Source: Bremia lactucae (taxonomy: Eukaryota; Oomycota; Peronosporomycetes; Peronosporales; Peronosporaceae). Taken from it: DNA of 41,545 nt. The stretch lies in assembly GCF_004359215.1 (NCBI RefSeq), contig NC_090614.1, positions 625,393-666,937 on the forward strand, given 5' to 3'. Below, piece after piece: positions 1 through 10,150 of this stretch. Positions within the stretch are counted from its first letter, which is position 1, and each line of letters starts with the position of its first letter. The notes under the pieces are model-generated. The model saw only the letters and a list, made by a program, of their open reading frames with translations, was not told the DNA's origin and ran no database searches. The translations under genes and the position numbers were made by a program.

Positions 1-272
1 TTCCTCATGAGCTCGTTGTCCGCATCACTACTATGAGGTGACGGCAACGGTGTCGACTCATTGTAGTCGACAATGAGCGACGGATCAACATCCTCACTGT
101 TAAAGTGGGATGGATCCTTTAGCCCTGTTAACGCGACAGCAGCAGTGGCTGTCGGCGTTCCGACTAAGGCATTAGACGCGGCCGGCGAATTAACGCGGCG
201 CGTGCGCTTAGTGTGAGGTTGAGTGGGCGTCTTCGCAGACGACCCACCAACGAAGCCCCTTTTAGGTGGCAT
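1..272 (-). CDS. Antisense accessory ORF of an LTR1-family gypsy element (partial, runs off the left edge)
   Basis: An open frame starts at an ATG at 272 and stays open for 90 codons to the window edge. It begins MPPKRGFVGGSSAKTP, contains a basic KRTRR patch near residues 23-27, then an Ala/Thr/Ser/Pro-rich, probably disordered stretch and an acidic segment. I recognise no domain. A decayed relative lies at 29087-29420 (+) with the KRTRR patch and the segment T.L.DPSH conserved. Both copies sit about 130-150 bp from the TG end of an LTR1 repeat and read away from that LTR, so in element terms this is an antisense gene just inside the 3' LTR. The paired conservation supports real coding. The function is unknown; a nuclear or nucleic-acid-binding role is only a guess from the basic patch. 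Confidence 0.55.
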   Translation of the reverse strand, partial: MPPKRGFVGGSSAKTPTQPHTKRTRRVNSPAASNALVGTPTATAAVALTGLKDPSHFNSEDVDPSLIVDYNESTPLPSPHSSDADNELMR

Positions 273-399
273 CTTTGGCGCCGTGTATGGAAACACGTGC
301 GCTAGAGTGATTGAGTGAACTAGCGGCGCGTAAAGCTGCTCGCAGTTCCTCTCTCCTCTTTAGCAAACTTATAAATGTAAATTCGTTCTTAAAGAATGG

Positions 400-953
400 T
401 GTAACGGGCTAAAGGTGCCCTAATGTTACACAGTCCCCGTTAAGTACACTTGGCGTACTTAAGGGGATGGTCAATTACTAAATAATAGTAATTAGACCCG
501 GCACTCGGTATGGTGCACTTTTATGACCAACCCTTTTGTATGTGATGCACATGGGTGCATTTACATTAGGAGGGATGACGCCCAGCGTCATCCGTGATGA
601 CGGCTAGCGTCATCCGTTACGCGAGGTATCTAGAAAGCTACGCTCGCAATACATACTAAGTGTTATCTATAGAGATGACATTTTAATTGGTAAAAATAGG
701 TATTTATATTTAATACAATTACATATAAATTAGTCTGAAAACTACTTCCTACACGGTAAGTGCGCACGAGGAGCCGGATTACCGCTCCCGTGACGACACT
801 TAACCAAAGTACTTAGTGTGGTGGGTGAGGTCGCTTGCGCGCCCACCACAACTACCTCACTGCACGCAAGAGATGCGGGTTAAACCGCTTCCTCGCTGTG
901 CTAGGGTGTGTTTCTAAGTAGAGCGTGGCCGCATTACGACGTGCCCGCCTACA
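400..953 (+). repeat. LTR, family LTR1, copy a (554 bp)
   Basis: The repeat starts TGTAACGGGC and ends CGCCTACA. It matches the reverse complement of 19742-20295 along its whole length, and that copy is also 554 bp. It carries a terminal inverted repeat (TGTAAC..GTTACA within the first 35 bp), a second hairpin (CCCCGTTAAGTAC..GTACTTAAGGGG, about 436-470) and two GATGACG..CGTCATC hairpins (about 573-620). To its left lies the antisense ORF of its own element, so it is that element's 3' LTR. To its right the sequence jumps directly into family-X gag without a primer site. Confidence 0.85.
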
Positions 954-1740
954 TGAACAGCATGCGGCCATAGCCGAGATCATTCGACGCGAGCTCGACG
1001 GGGCACAAGAGAAAATAATCTTGCTTTACCAGCAAGGTTCTCAGCAGAGGTATTGAGAGAACAGGGTGCTCAACAGTTGGAATTGTTGAGACAGTAGCAT
1101 GTATATGCTGCTAATGGGCGGACGCTTCCGCGTCGACCCGAAAGCTTAAAGATAGAAACATCTAAGTTTAAGGCAGTCGAAGGCGACTCCTTTTTGAGAT
1201 GGCTCGTCGAGTAGGACGACGCCATAGAAGCAAGTCGTATCAGTGATGATGCGAAGAAAGCGGAATTTGGCGTGTCCAACTTAGCCGGACATGCCAAATC
1301 TTGGGCCTTGTGGCTCAAGCTTCACGACCCCTTATACTTTGGATCGTTAAGACCCGGCTCCAACAAACATTTATGCCGCCCCGTGCCGAATCTTGGGCTC
1401 GAGTGAGCTCCTGGATTTGAAGTAGGGCAAGTCACGCCTATGCCCAACATATACGATACCTGGTCAGTTGTATCGTTAGTCATCCAATAGATGAACAAAC
1501 ACAGGTAGCTGTGTTTATTAAAAGGTCTTGCAGACGGTCTTGTCAAGATCCACCTTTTCCGGCTAGAATTAGAGTCGCTAGACCAAGCGATCTCTATAGC
1601 GGAATAGGAGGACTCAAGTCTTAAACAGGCTTTTGCCCGTTCTGGTGCTTACGGAGGTCCAGAACCCATGGATCTGTCGTATGTAGGGTGCGAGAAACCT
1701 GGTTAGTATAGGCGAAGCGCCCTAATGGTCCAGCAACGTA
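954..1740 (+). pseudogene. gag remnant of element A
   Basis: The first bases (TGAACAGCATGCGG) match the gag region of element C read on the minus strand near 37270. Around 1140-1320 the translation reads KLKIETSKFKAVEGDSFLRW.., then ..DDAIEAS.., then ..FGVSNLAGHAKSWA. This is the same capsid-like region as element D (ETLKIDIFKYRGVEEDSLLR). A stop replaces the Leu/Val position before DDA, and more stops follow. The N-terminus is lost at the LTR1 junction. It would have encoded the structural Gag that packages element RNA. Confidence 0.75.
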
Positions 1741-1779
1741 AAGAATAGAATTTGTGTGTAATTGCCCCAGGGGGCGAAG

Positions 1780-2660
1780 TTTACCTCAGAACCCTGAAAC
1801 GAAAAATGTTGAAAAGTTGCCACTTAAGTCCCAAGTCGATTGAGGGGCGTCAAATAATTTTATTAGGCGCCAATCGCAAGAAGATCGCAGGCTCAAATAT
1901 ATTGAGCGCGATATCCCTCTAATGAGGATGACAGTGAGCCTAGCAACAGACGCATCTATACCGGTTAAGAAACGTGTAGTTGTTAACCAATACACGTCAA
2001 AGGGTAAAGATTACGATGATGATTTCATCGTACCAGATTTGGATGACAAATTAATGTCATCCTTGGATTGCCATGGCTCAGAAATTTCGAGCCATGTATA
2101 AATTGGCAGCATCGAGCCGTGACGATACCTGTCTCTTGTTCATCAGATGGCCAGCTGTTGAACGTCTTGGAGCGTCCACAAACGTGTGGATGTCCTACGA
2201 GCAAGTGCGATGGCCTCACTTGTGGCTCGGCCCGTAGCATGACAGAACAAGACCTCAGTGTGAATACTCAACACATTGTCGAATTAGATCCCGACGGCTG
2301 TGGCACAAGCACAGGCAGCGTCGAAGTTCGCCCACTCGAATAAGTTGAGTGGTACATAACAAGGATGTTTGCTGGAATATCAACATCCAAGAAAGTTTTA
2401 AACGCTAGTCTATAAGAGACAGTGCAAAACCTAGATCGCCTGGAGAGCCGATTGTCGAGGATCTCGCTGTGGTGGCGCAACCACAGCTAGAGGCAATCGG
2501 GGAAGATTTCCTCAAAATACTTTCTATGAGAATAAGTCCTCGGAAACCTCTGGTCAAAGGTTCCCAGGTACCTTTAGAAATAAGTTCCAAAAACAAAAAT
2601 GAGACAATCAATGTAGCAGCACACAATGGACCAAGTATAGGCGCTTATACACTGGATTGA
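1780..2660 (+). pseudogene. Aspartic protease region of element A
   Basis: At about 1830-1990 the translation gives (stop)GASNNFIRRQS, then RRLKYIERDIP, then MTVSLATDASIPV. This matches elements C and D, where the active-site tetrad is D-C-G-A-S. Here the catalytic triplet region is damaged by a stop. The downstream part (2030-2340) corresponds to the D-element segment around DVILGLPWL but is frameshifted. The stretch 2340-2660 is a Gln/Glu-rich spacer before RT, broken by stops. Confidence 0.65.
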
Positions 2661-2899
2661 TTAACGCCTCCGGAGTTAACTTCGGAGATGACTCAATTGC
2701 CAACGCTAGAACCGAAACGGTTCTTGCGTGATCTGCGTAGTGGCAAAGTCAAGCAGATCTGCATACTTGTGACAGATGACAACAACGTGACCGATATTCG
2801 GCTGGCAATAGTATCTTCTGAATATAAACGGATTCTCAGTAATTCATCGATGGACGAAGGTGTCCTCGATAAGAAGACTCGAATTAAACATTTTACATC

Positions 2900-3760
2900 C
2901 CAATCCTGGAAGTAGTTAAAGAAAAATCATTCATATAACGATTAAAATGAATTTAAGGATGTCTTTGCTGAATCACTACCATTCGAGTTGCCTGATGATA
3001 AAGGAATTTGACACGAATTAATGGTCATCGCCTCGTGAGAAAGTAATAGCGATCGACAAATTCTTTACCGAACGCTAAGCAGTGGATCATGTGAGGGATT
3101 TAATTCTCCAGAAAACTCTCCAATTTTCTGTGTGCGTAAAGCAACAGGGGGATGACGGATTGTGCATGCATTTGATAAATTGAACACTGCAACAGTACCG
3201 GCTCAAACGCCGATACCACGAAAATAAGTAATCATTGATGGTATGTCAAAGAGTACAACCTTTTCGTCTATGGATCTGATGGATGGATTCTATCAGATCC
3301 TTATGCGTGAATAGGATTCCGTTCACAGTAGTAACCACCCCAAGCGGTATGATATGGGAGTGACTAGTCATCGTGCGACATTTAATAGATGCGTAACGGA
3401 TCTGTTGAGATCGGTGCGGGATTTCGCAGCGACTTATTTTGATGGTGTTTTCTTGTATAGCAGAGCCATGAAATGAAAATCGGATGTTGAAGTACATCAA
3501 ACCCACCTCCGAAAGGTTCTTACACTTATGCGTAAGCACAAGTTGTATGCAAATCTCAAGAAGTGTATATTCGCTGCAAGCAAAATATCTCATATTTCGT
3601 GCATAGTGGGTAAACATGGTGTGCGTCCGGATCCGGAAAAGATCAAGGCGATCACCGATTGAACTGTGCCAGTCGATGTATAGGGGCTTCGAAAAAAATC
3701 GACTTTGCGTCGTACCTGCTTAAGCCCTCACGCAATTATGCCGAAATGACAGCACATCTA
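2900..3760 (+). pseudogene. Reverse transcriptase remnant of element A
   Basis: Readable blocks in shifted frames include SPIFCVRKATGG (about 3120), VHAFDKLNTATVPAQTPIPRK (3165-3225), SSMDLMDGFYQILMRE (3265-3310) and TYFDGVFLYSRAMK (about 3430-3475). The last is the RT catalytic motif; its second Asp has become Gly (YFDG instead of YFDD), so even a repaired frame would be inactive. It continues with VEVHQTHLRKVLTLMRKHKL and CIVGKHGVRPDPEKIKAITD, the conserved connection region of gypsy RT. Confidence 0.8.
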
Positions 3761-3764
3761 TCTT

Positions 3765-4375
3765 CTTTGTTGAAGTTAAATGTAAAGTGGTCATGGAACA
3801 GTGATTGTCAGCGTTCCTTTGAGAGTATCTAGCAAAGCTTGATGCAATCGTTAATCCTCATAATGGGTGACGATGACATACCATTTAATGTGGTCTGTGA
3901 CGCCAGCGATTTTGCAATTGGGTGTGCGTTGATTAAATATGACACAGACGGCGCAGAGCGCGTCGTCTGTTATCAATCGCGTCGCCTTCAAGCAGCTGAG
4001 CGCAACTATCCAGTGCATGCCAAAGAGCTCCTTGCCATCAAATATGCATTGGCTAAGTTTAGGGTGCATCTCTTGGGAAATAGACCGTTCGTTGTATACA
4101 CGGACCATGCGTCTTTACGCACGGCCGTAAACAGTCCACATCTCTTGCAAGGAATGGCGAGGTGGCTATTTTATTCGCGGAGTATAACTTTTCCGTGGAG
4201 TATAAACAAGGACGACTTAACGTCGTCACTAAAACCCTTTCGCGCCGGCCCGATCATAAGCCGGATGCGCAAATCAATAGTGAGCATAAGGCCACTGTTG
4301 CAAGAATGAGTGTTCCGTCGTTAACATCATTACTTGACGACATTAGAAGAGCTTACCAAAAAAACTAAGGCTCTT
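3765..4375 (+). pseudogene. RNase H domain of element A
   Basis: A 156-codon frame from 3839 contains FNVVCDASDFAIGCALI, then the block from YPVHAKELLAIKYAL through FRVHLLG, and VVYTDHASLRTAVNSPHL. This is the gypsy RNase H (RT_RNaseH type) with its first catalytic Asp in CDAS and a later Asp in YTDHA. A frameshift near 4170 moves the end (FSVEYKQGRLNVV) into another frame that continues to 4368 with the linker that precedes the integrase zinc finger. This is the best preserved part of element A. Confidence 0.85.
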
Positions 4376-4479
4376 ATAGGGTTGATGGATTACTTAGAAA
4401 ACGATCTAAACAATCCTTAAAAGGATTGTCGAAATTATATCGATCCTCAACAGATCGATAAACGACACGCAATGGTTTA

Positions 4480-5960
4480 TTGTATTACACAAGAGGTGTG
4501 TCGCCAGCAATGGCGACACACCTCGTGTCGTCATCCCTACTTATAACAATTTTGCGATTACGCATCATGTATGAGTACCACGATGCACGAACAAGTGGTC
4601 GTCGTAGACGTAAGAAGACTTGTCTCACGATAAGTCGCGACTTCTACTGGCCACTCCAGTATGAGTTCGTCCGCAAGTACATACGTGCTTGCAAAGTTTG
4701 CCAACGGGTAAAGCCCGTTGCTTCATCCCGTGCTCGATTACAACCTTTGTCTGTTCCGACAGAGTGTTGACAGTCCGTTTCTATGAACGTTGTCTTCCGA
4801 TTCCCCGAAGGCACCCACAAGAATAGTGATATTCTTAATTTTGTTGACCGTTTTGGCAAATTGGTCATCTTGCTGCCGTCCCGGAGTCGACCACAGCCAA
4901 AGATTGTGCTCGTGTCTTTTTTGACATGATATTCGACTCCATGGGTTACCCCGTTAATTGGCCTCAGATGGAGACCGTAGATTCACGGCGGAATTTCGGC
5001 AAACAGTGTTCAAACCACTTGGAACACAGTTAAAAACGTCAACTTCTGATCATTTTGAAACAGATGGTAGACGGAGGGGGGAGAAGGCTTAGGAAATGAT
5101 CCTTCATCGGCAACACGCATAGTCCAAAGCCTGACCAGTTGCGCAATCTGGGTCTTCTGGAAGTTTTTCTTTGGCTGTGCAAATTGTATTCTCGAAGAGA
5201 TACTTCGCGGATACGTCCACTCTTTTAAGAGTTGGAGCGAATTTTTGCTGATGGTAGAATTTGCCATCAACAATTCAGTGCATGCTTCTACAAAGCATAC
5301 CGTTTTTCGTGGATGGCTTACCACCCACATATACCTACCCCGTTTGAGAGAAACTCTTGTTAAAAGAGGGGGGGGGACTCGCTCGAGAAATAACCTTTTA
5401 GCTCTTGCTCATCGCATTATCCCTAAGGTCAATGCGAAGGATACCAATGTAGAGTTAACTATCATTGAAGTAGACAACGATGCTGAAAGACTCAGCATCG
5501 AAAACAATACTATTAATGAGCATGATAATGCTTCTAATAATAAAGAGATTGATGTTCTCGCAATGCGAGCCGGTCGCACATAAAACAAAAATAAATCCGG
5601 GTATGCAGATGTTTTCGTGCTGGCTAGAGAAGCAGAGGTCCGCTTCGTACAGGATTTCATCGCTGATGCGGTGGGCCGACAGAAACGGAACTCTGACAAA
5701 AATGAATTAGCAAACATACTTTTATTTAAAATTAATGACCTAGTCCTACTGTCTGCGGTAAATTATCAAAGTACGTATTGACGAATGTAGGCAGTAACAA
5801 ATTACTGCCCAGATATATCGGCCGTTTCCTGTGTTACATCGCCAAGGCAATGTATACACGAACGAGCTGCCTCGTAGTATGCATACGCATCCTGCTTCTT
5901 CCGAATCCGATTTACACCGGAACGGTCAAGAGCATCAGCTAAAGCCTGATAATTCAGATC
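4480..5960 (+). pseudogene. Integrase of element A, with GPY/F tail
   Basis: The zinc-binding N-terminus reads RDFYWPLQYEFVRKYIRACK.VCQRVKP (about 4640-4710). The core has NSDILNFVDRFGKLVILLPS (about 4825-4880; first catalytic Asp) and VEFAINNSVHASTKHT (about 5255-5305), with stops between. A low-complexity Asn/Asp/Glu linker (5460-5570) follows, then EVRFVQDFIADAVGRQKRNS. The GPY/F module starts at TNVGSNKLLPRYIG (about 5784) and goes on in another frame as VLHRQGNVYTNELPRSMH.THP. Compared with element C it lacks about 14 residues after THP (TFYVGRLRPY and neighbours). The tail overlaps the antisense ORF2 on the other strand. Confidence 0.8.
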
Positions 5961-6959
5961 CAAAGACTTATTGTCTCGGAACAGGGTCTGATTATCTTGA
6001 ACCAGACGATCCACTCATTCTTCTAAGGAAGAGATCTTCTGACGAACTACCACCAGCTTATTTTGATGGGACTAATGTGTCCTTTCGTTTGCCAGTTTAT
6101 CAGTCGCAACCTGCGCCTATTCTATCAACTGGTCACGATAGACATTATTATCCGTCACCGCTAACTGGCGGCAACGGGACCATTCGCGATCAATGCTCTT
6201 TCTCAAATATTATAGAGTGTGATCCAAATTCAAGTCACGAAACTAATTCGGGTCGTCAAACGCGGCTAGCCTTCGAATTTTCCTCCACCTGCACAACGGA
6301 CTGGGATGGAGAGAAGCGTTCCTTGTTGAACGCCTCTCGAACCAACGTGAGGTTAAGGGGGTTCGAACGAGTTGTCTCGTTCGTTGGCGAGGGAAGCCGC
6401 CCTCGCTTGTTTGTTTGGATCTCGTTGCCAACTGATGATGCACGCTCCGGGTCATGTTTGATGTACGACGAGACCCATCCACCTCGACGGAGGTGCCATC
6501 AGAGAACGAGCGCTTACCGCGCTCAAAAAGGATTGCAAGTCCTCAATCTCTAGACGCATCTCACAAGGGATGAGCATCCTCCAATGAGTATATTCAAGGT
6601 AATATCTAAAAGCATGACCTACGCCCTTATAACAGCATGGACATGAGTCCCTACGAGAAGCAAGGTATCGCTGCTTCTCTTGACAAACGGTGCAGCTTCT
6701 ATCGTGCACCGACTACGGTCCGTTTTTCGAACCGTTCACGGAAGAAATCCACATCGTCGAGCCAGACCTCACAACCTATGTTTGCACATTCTATACAAAG
6801 GCTGCCCACGCTTGAACAAAGGATTGACATCCCTTGCCCGTTTAGAAGAGTATTACCAATGCCGGATAAGGCATCGATGAAGAATCCCGTCTCATCCTAA
6901 CCAGGCTTGTGAAGCCTGGATGAGTCGAATAACGAAATATGATATTGATCGTTGGTCAA
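5802..6959 (-). pseudogene. Antisense ORF2 of element A (Cys/His-rich, coiled-coil)
   Basis: This is read on the minus strand, opposite to gag-pol. The start aligned with copies B and C is TTG at 6959 (ATG in B and C), followed by TNDQYHI.LFD. The Cys/His core lies at about 6700-6600 (SCPCCYKGVGHA, after a 1-base deletion), and H.WRMLIPCEMR follows. The C-terminal coil (6014-5905) reads DRLVQDNQTLFRDNKSL then QALADALDRSGVNRIRKK. The frame continues across the complement of the INT GPY/F segment and stops at 5802. Multiple stops and shifts make it a pseudogene. It has no recognised family; a Zn-binding, oligomerising protein is inferred from motif shape only. Confidence 0.55.
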
Positions 6960-7108
6960 ACCAGACCAACAAATTGGGTTGTCCTTTGAAAGTAACCAAG
7001 GCCTCTTTTCAGAAGCGAATCGCAACGTATTTCAGTTCCTCTTCTGTTGGCTCATGTTAACTTTAACGTTAACTTGGCCCTTGGAGTGACCCCTAATTCA
7101 CTCCTTTC

Positions 7109-7538
7109 CTAGTGATGCAAACAAGCACCACCTGCAGCACTCTTCCCTTCACGAGCACTTAGTATATGGTGACGCATACAAACGTTACCAAAGTGATCAT
7201 CGCCCACGAAGTCATCATCAGATGACTTCCTACCAAAGTGGTCCGACGAGTCTAACAACTTCGTCATCACATCTCTGGAAATTAAAATCAAAGGTTTAAC
7301 TGACTCGGCCTTGGGTGATTCGGCAGCCTTTACAGTAGCAGCTGAGTCGAGCAATGCCGGTGACTTTGTCCTCTCACCTCCAATTGGTGTAGCAGGTGAC
7401 TTCTTACCGTCACCTGCAATGTCATCAACAGATGACATGTTCCAGTCACCTCCAATAGGAGTAGGAGGTGACATATTACCTCGCAGCTGCCAGCTTTGCG
7501 GCCTCATGGGCCGCGCGCACAGACTACGTTTTCGCCAT
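7109..7538 (-). pseudogene. Antisense ORF1 of element A (Ser/Pro/Asp-rich)
   Basis: An open minus-strand frame of 132 codons (7507-7109) contains GDWNMSSVDDIAGDGKKSPA, TKSPA, KAESPKAESVKPL and a C-terminal EGKSAAGGA. It aligns with copy C at 30651-31010 (DWNMPSVDALAGDG, TKSPA, GSPKAESVK, GKSAVDGA). An ATG at 7538 (MAKT, then a stop, then SVRAAHEAAKLAAA) lies in another frame and may mark the original start. The composition suggests a disordered, acidic protein with SP motifs. Function unknown. It lies head-on to INT and ends just upstream of ORF2. Confidence 0.5.
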
Positions 7539-7674
7539 GTTGATTTTAGTCAAATCAATAATGCAAAAAATGGGCATTTTGGTTACAAATAATGCAAATT
7601 ACAGTAAAATACATAATTATCTTTCCTGTCACCCTACATCAGTCACTATAGTGACTGATAGTTAAGGGAAGTGA

Positions 7675-8275
7675 TGTTCCGGGTGTCCCGTTACATAATC
7701 ATTATTTCTTATAAGAAATAGGATAAATTATAGTCAATGAGAGGAAATAAATAAAGAAGCACAAAATAAAATATCTTTATTAATTTTGACTTAAATACTT
7801 CCGATATCAAATTTGGTAATATTGATGCAATAATACATTAGCTCTATTGATTGGTTGATTTAAGTCTGAATTAGCAGCGGAATGCTCTAACCAATTTAAT
7901 TATAAGCCTTTTTCATTTATAAATATATTTTGTTTCAATAAGTACTTTATTTGCTCCAGCTTTAGAACTTTTTTACATATTTAAGTGAAACCCCGTTTAT
8001 TTCTAATTAATTTCGCCTTTACTTAAACTTGGCAATCCAAAATGAGACTGAGCCTTTACTTTACCCTTACGTTTTCTCTGTAGGTATAGATGTTACAGGA
8101 ACATCTGGAAAAACCCTATTCCGAAAAAAACAATATTTTCACTAGGTAATCCATTGAGTCGAAAGCCTTGTCGATAAAAACACGAGCTGAGCATCTAAGT
8201 TATAAGACACGATTGTGCGGTGCGCAAGGAGGCGCCATACTTAGTAAGCTGTTAATGTATAAGTTCAGTAGTCGT
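7675..8275 (+). repeat. 3' LTR of element A, family X, interrupted
   Basis: It starts TGTTCCGGGTGTCCCGTTACA, an inverted-repeat start like those of elements D and B. 7770-7896 matches the reverse complement of the element C LTR (TTAATTTTGACTTAAA.., AAATTTGGTAATATT.., GATTGGTTGATTTAAGTC). The match breaks at about 7896 and resumes at about 8195-8275 (CGATTGTGCGG, then AAGGAGGCG..AC, then ATAAGTTCAGTAG). The middle is foreign sequence (see 7897-8194). The LTR then breaks off into element F at 8276, so its U5 end is missing. Confidence 0.7.
7897..8194 (-). other. Foreign insertion in the LTR: tRNA-like, mitochondrial-looking DNA plus an INT fragment
   Basis: Read on the minus strand, about 7920-7885 gives GGCTTATAATTAAATTGG then TTAGAGCATTCCG and the loop CTGCTAA. 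This looks like the 5' half of an organellar tRNA with a GCT (Ser-type) anticodon, cut in the anticodon stem where the LTR resumes. The remainder to about 8130 is AT-rich and unlike the LTR. About 8145-8190 matches integrase sequence of element B near 27540-27590 (GAGTCGAAA..GTCGATA.AAACACGA). I infer a patchwork filler of mitochondrial and element DNA. Confidence 0.45.
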
Positions 8276-8835
8276 GTCAATAAAGACACGAGCACAGCCT
8301 TTGGCTGTTGGTCGAATTCGGGACGGCAGCAAGGTGTCCCATCTTGCTAAAACGGTTAACAAAAACAAGAATTTCATTATTATTGTGGGTGTCTTCGGGG
8401 AATCCGAAGACAAAGTCCATAGATACGGACTGTCAACACTCTGTCGGAACAGGCAGAGGTTGTAACCGAGCACGGGATGAAGCGCCGGGCTTTACCCGTT
8501 ATGACAAACTACGCAATCATGTATGTACTTGCGGACGAGGTCATACTGGAGTGGCCAGTAGAAGTCGCGACTTATCGTAAGTCAAGTCTTCTCACGTCCA
8601 CGAAGACCACCTATTCGTGCATCGTGGTACTTGTACATGATGCGTAATCGCAAGTTGTTACCGATAGGGATGACGACATGAGGTGTATCGCCAGCATTGG
8701 CTGTATAATGCAATAAACCGCTGCGTGTTGTGTATCGATCTGTTGAGGATCGATATAATTTCGACAATTCTTTTGAGGATTGTTGGGGTGGATTTTTAAG
8801 AGAGATCCATCAAATCTTTAAGAGCCTTATCTACT
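8276..8835 (-). pseudogene. Integrase N-terminal part of element F
   Basis: The minus-strand translation around 8767-8582 gives LSKLYRSSTDRYTTRSGLLH followed by HYTANAGDTPHVV, RLRIMYKYHDARIGG and LRGREKT. This is the integrase N-terminal region; the zinc finger follows at 8580-8480 with frameshifts (TSTGHSSMTSSASTY-like remnants and a CHNGKAR segment). The core begins near 8400 and is cut at 8276 before the second catalytic residue. Confidence 0.65.
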
Positions 8836-9400
8836 CGATAATCTCTACTATCGTCGTCAAGTAATGTTGACGGCAAAACACTAATTCTTGCAACAGTGGC
8901 TTTATGTTCACTGTTAATTCGCGCATCCGGCTCAAAGTGGGGCCGGCGCGAAGGGTATCAGCGACGACGTTAAGTCGTCCTGGTTTAATAGGTGTGGACT
9001 GTTTACGGCCATCCGTAAAGACGCATGGTCCGTGCATGCAACGAACGGTCTATTTCCTAAGAGATTGACCCAAACCTTAGCCAGTGCATATTTGATGGCA
9101 AGGAGCTCCTTGTCATGTACTGGATATCTGACGCGATTGATAATAGACGACGCGCTCTGCGCCGTCTGTGTCATCCTGTATTGACGCATAGCCGATTGCA
9201 AAATCGCTGGCGTCACAGACCACATGAAAAGGTCGGTCTTGGTCAGCAATTGCCAGGATTGGCGATTGCATCAAGCTTTGCTTGACAACCTCGAAGGAAC
9301 GCTGACAATCAGCGTTCCCTGACCACTTTACATTTAACTTCAACAAAGAAGAAAGATCTACTGTCATTTCTGCATAATTGCGTGTATACTTGTGCAGAAA
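8836..9400 (-). pseudogene. RNase H of element F
   Basis: The minus-strand frames contain RPFHVVCDASDFAIGYASIQ (about 9240-9180), the block from RYPVHDKELLAIKYAL to VWVNLLG, and VACTDHASLRMAVNSPHL (about 9030-9000). These correspond to the RNase H domain of elements A and C. The catalytic region of CDAS is kept. A frameshift and a deletion follow after NSPHL, where the text jumps to DDLTSSLIPF. Confidence 0.75.
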
Positions 9401-10150
9401 CGCGCTAAAGCGAGAAATTTCTCAATACCTTTTACGTCGACTGGCCCAGGCCAGTCGGTGATCACCTTGATCTTTTCTGGATCTGGATTATCACCGTGTT
9501 TACCAACGATGCAGCCAAGAAGTGGTATTTCGCTTGTAGCGAATCTATACTTCTTGAGATTTGCATACAACTTGTGCTTGCGCATAAGTGCAAGAATCCT
9601 TCGGACGTTGGTACGATGTACTTCAACATCCGACTTTCCGTTCATGGCTCTGCTATGAAAGAAGACGTTATCAAAATAGCTCGGTGCAAAAATCCCGCAC
9701 CGATCTCAACAGATTGGTTACACATCTGTTAAATGTCGCAGGGGCCTTACTAAGTCCCTGTGGCATGACTAGTCACTCCCATAGCATACCGCTTGGGGTG
9801 GCTACTTCTATGAACAGAATATCCTATTCACGCATAAGGATCTGATAGAATATATCCATCAGATCCATTGACGAAAAGATAGTACTCTTTGACAAACGAT
9901 CAATGATTACTTCTTTTCGTGGTATCGGCGTTTGAGCCAGTACCATTGCAGTGCTCAATTTATTGAATGCATGCACAATCCGTCATCCTCCTGTTGCTTT
10001 ACGCACACAGAAGGTTGGAGAGCTTTCTGGAGAAATGAATCCCTCACATGACCCGCTGCTAAGCGCTCGTCAAATAATTTGTCGATCGCTTATATTTATT
10101 CACGAGGCAATGGCCATTGCTCCATACACAGTATTTTGAACCTGGGATTA
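9364..10150 (-). pseudogene. Reverse transcriptase of element F
   Basis: The minus-strand 9645-9364 frame reads VEVHRTNVRRILALMRKHKL followed by YANLKKYRFATSEIPLLGCI and VGKHGDNPDPEKIKVITDWP, typical of the end of gypsy RT. Just upstream (about 9690-9665) the catalytic motif reads SYFDNVF, so the second Asp of YFDD is Asn. Earlier blocks (VCA, CACIQ, SNADTT) are heavily broken. Inactive. Confidence 0.75.

Larger units (their letters stand above)
954..8275 (+). mobile_element. Ty3/gypsy element A (family X), degenerate
   Basis: Gag, protease, RT, RNase H and integrase remnants follow in gypsy order on the plus strand (954-5830). They are followed by antisense genes on the minus strand (7538-5802) and a 3' LTR (7675-7896 plus 8195-8275). 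Its own 5' LTR and primer site are absent; the gag text begins abruptly at 954 after an LTR1 repeat. Many stops and frameshifts make it inactive. It is related to elements B, C, D and F by gag, RNase H and LTR sequence. Confidence 0.85.

Noticed and set aside
5831..6553. A 240-codon plus-strand ORF as a new gene.
   Set aside because: Its first 20-25 residues are the integrase GPY/F tail. The rest is the complement of antisense ORF2 and shows no codon-position bias against copy C in the part I compared.
7897..7935. A functional tRNA gene at the mitochondrial-looking insert.
   Set aside because: Only the 5' half up to the anticodon loop is present; the anticodon stem and T-arm are missing.
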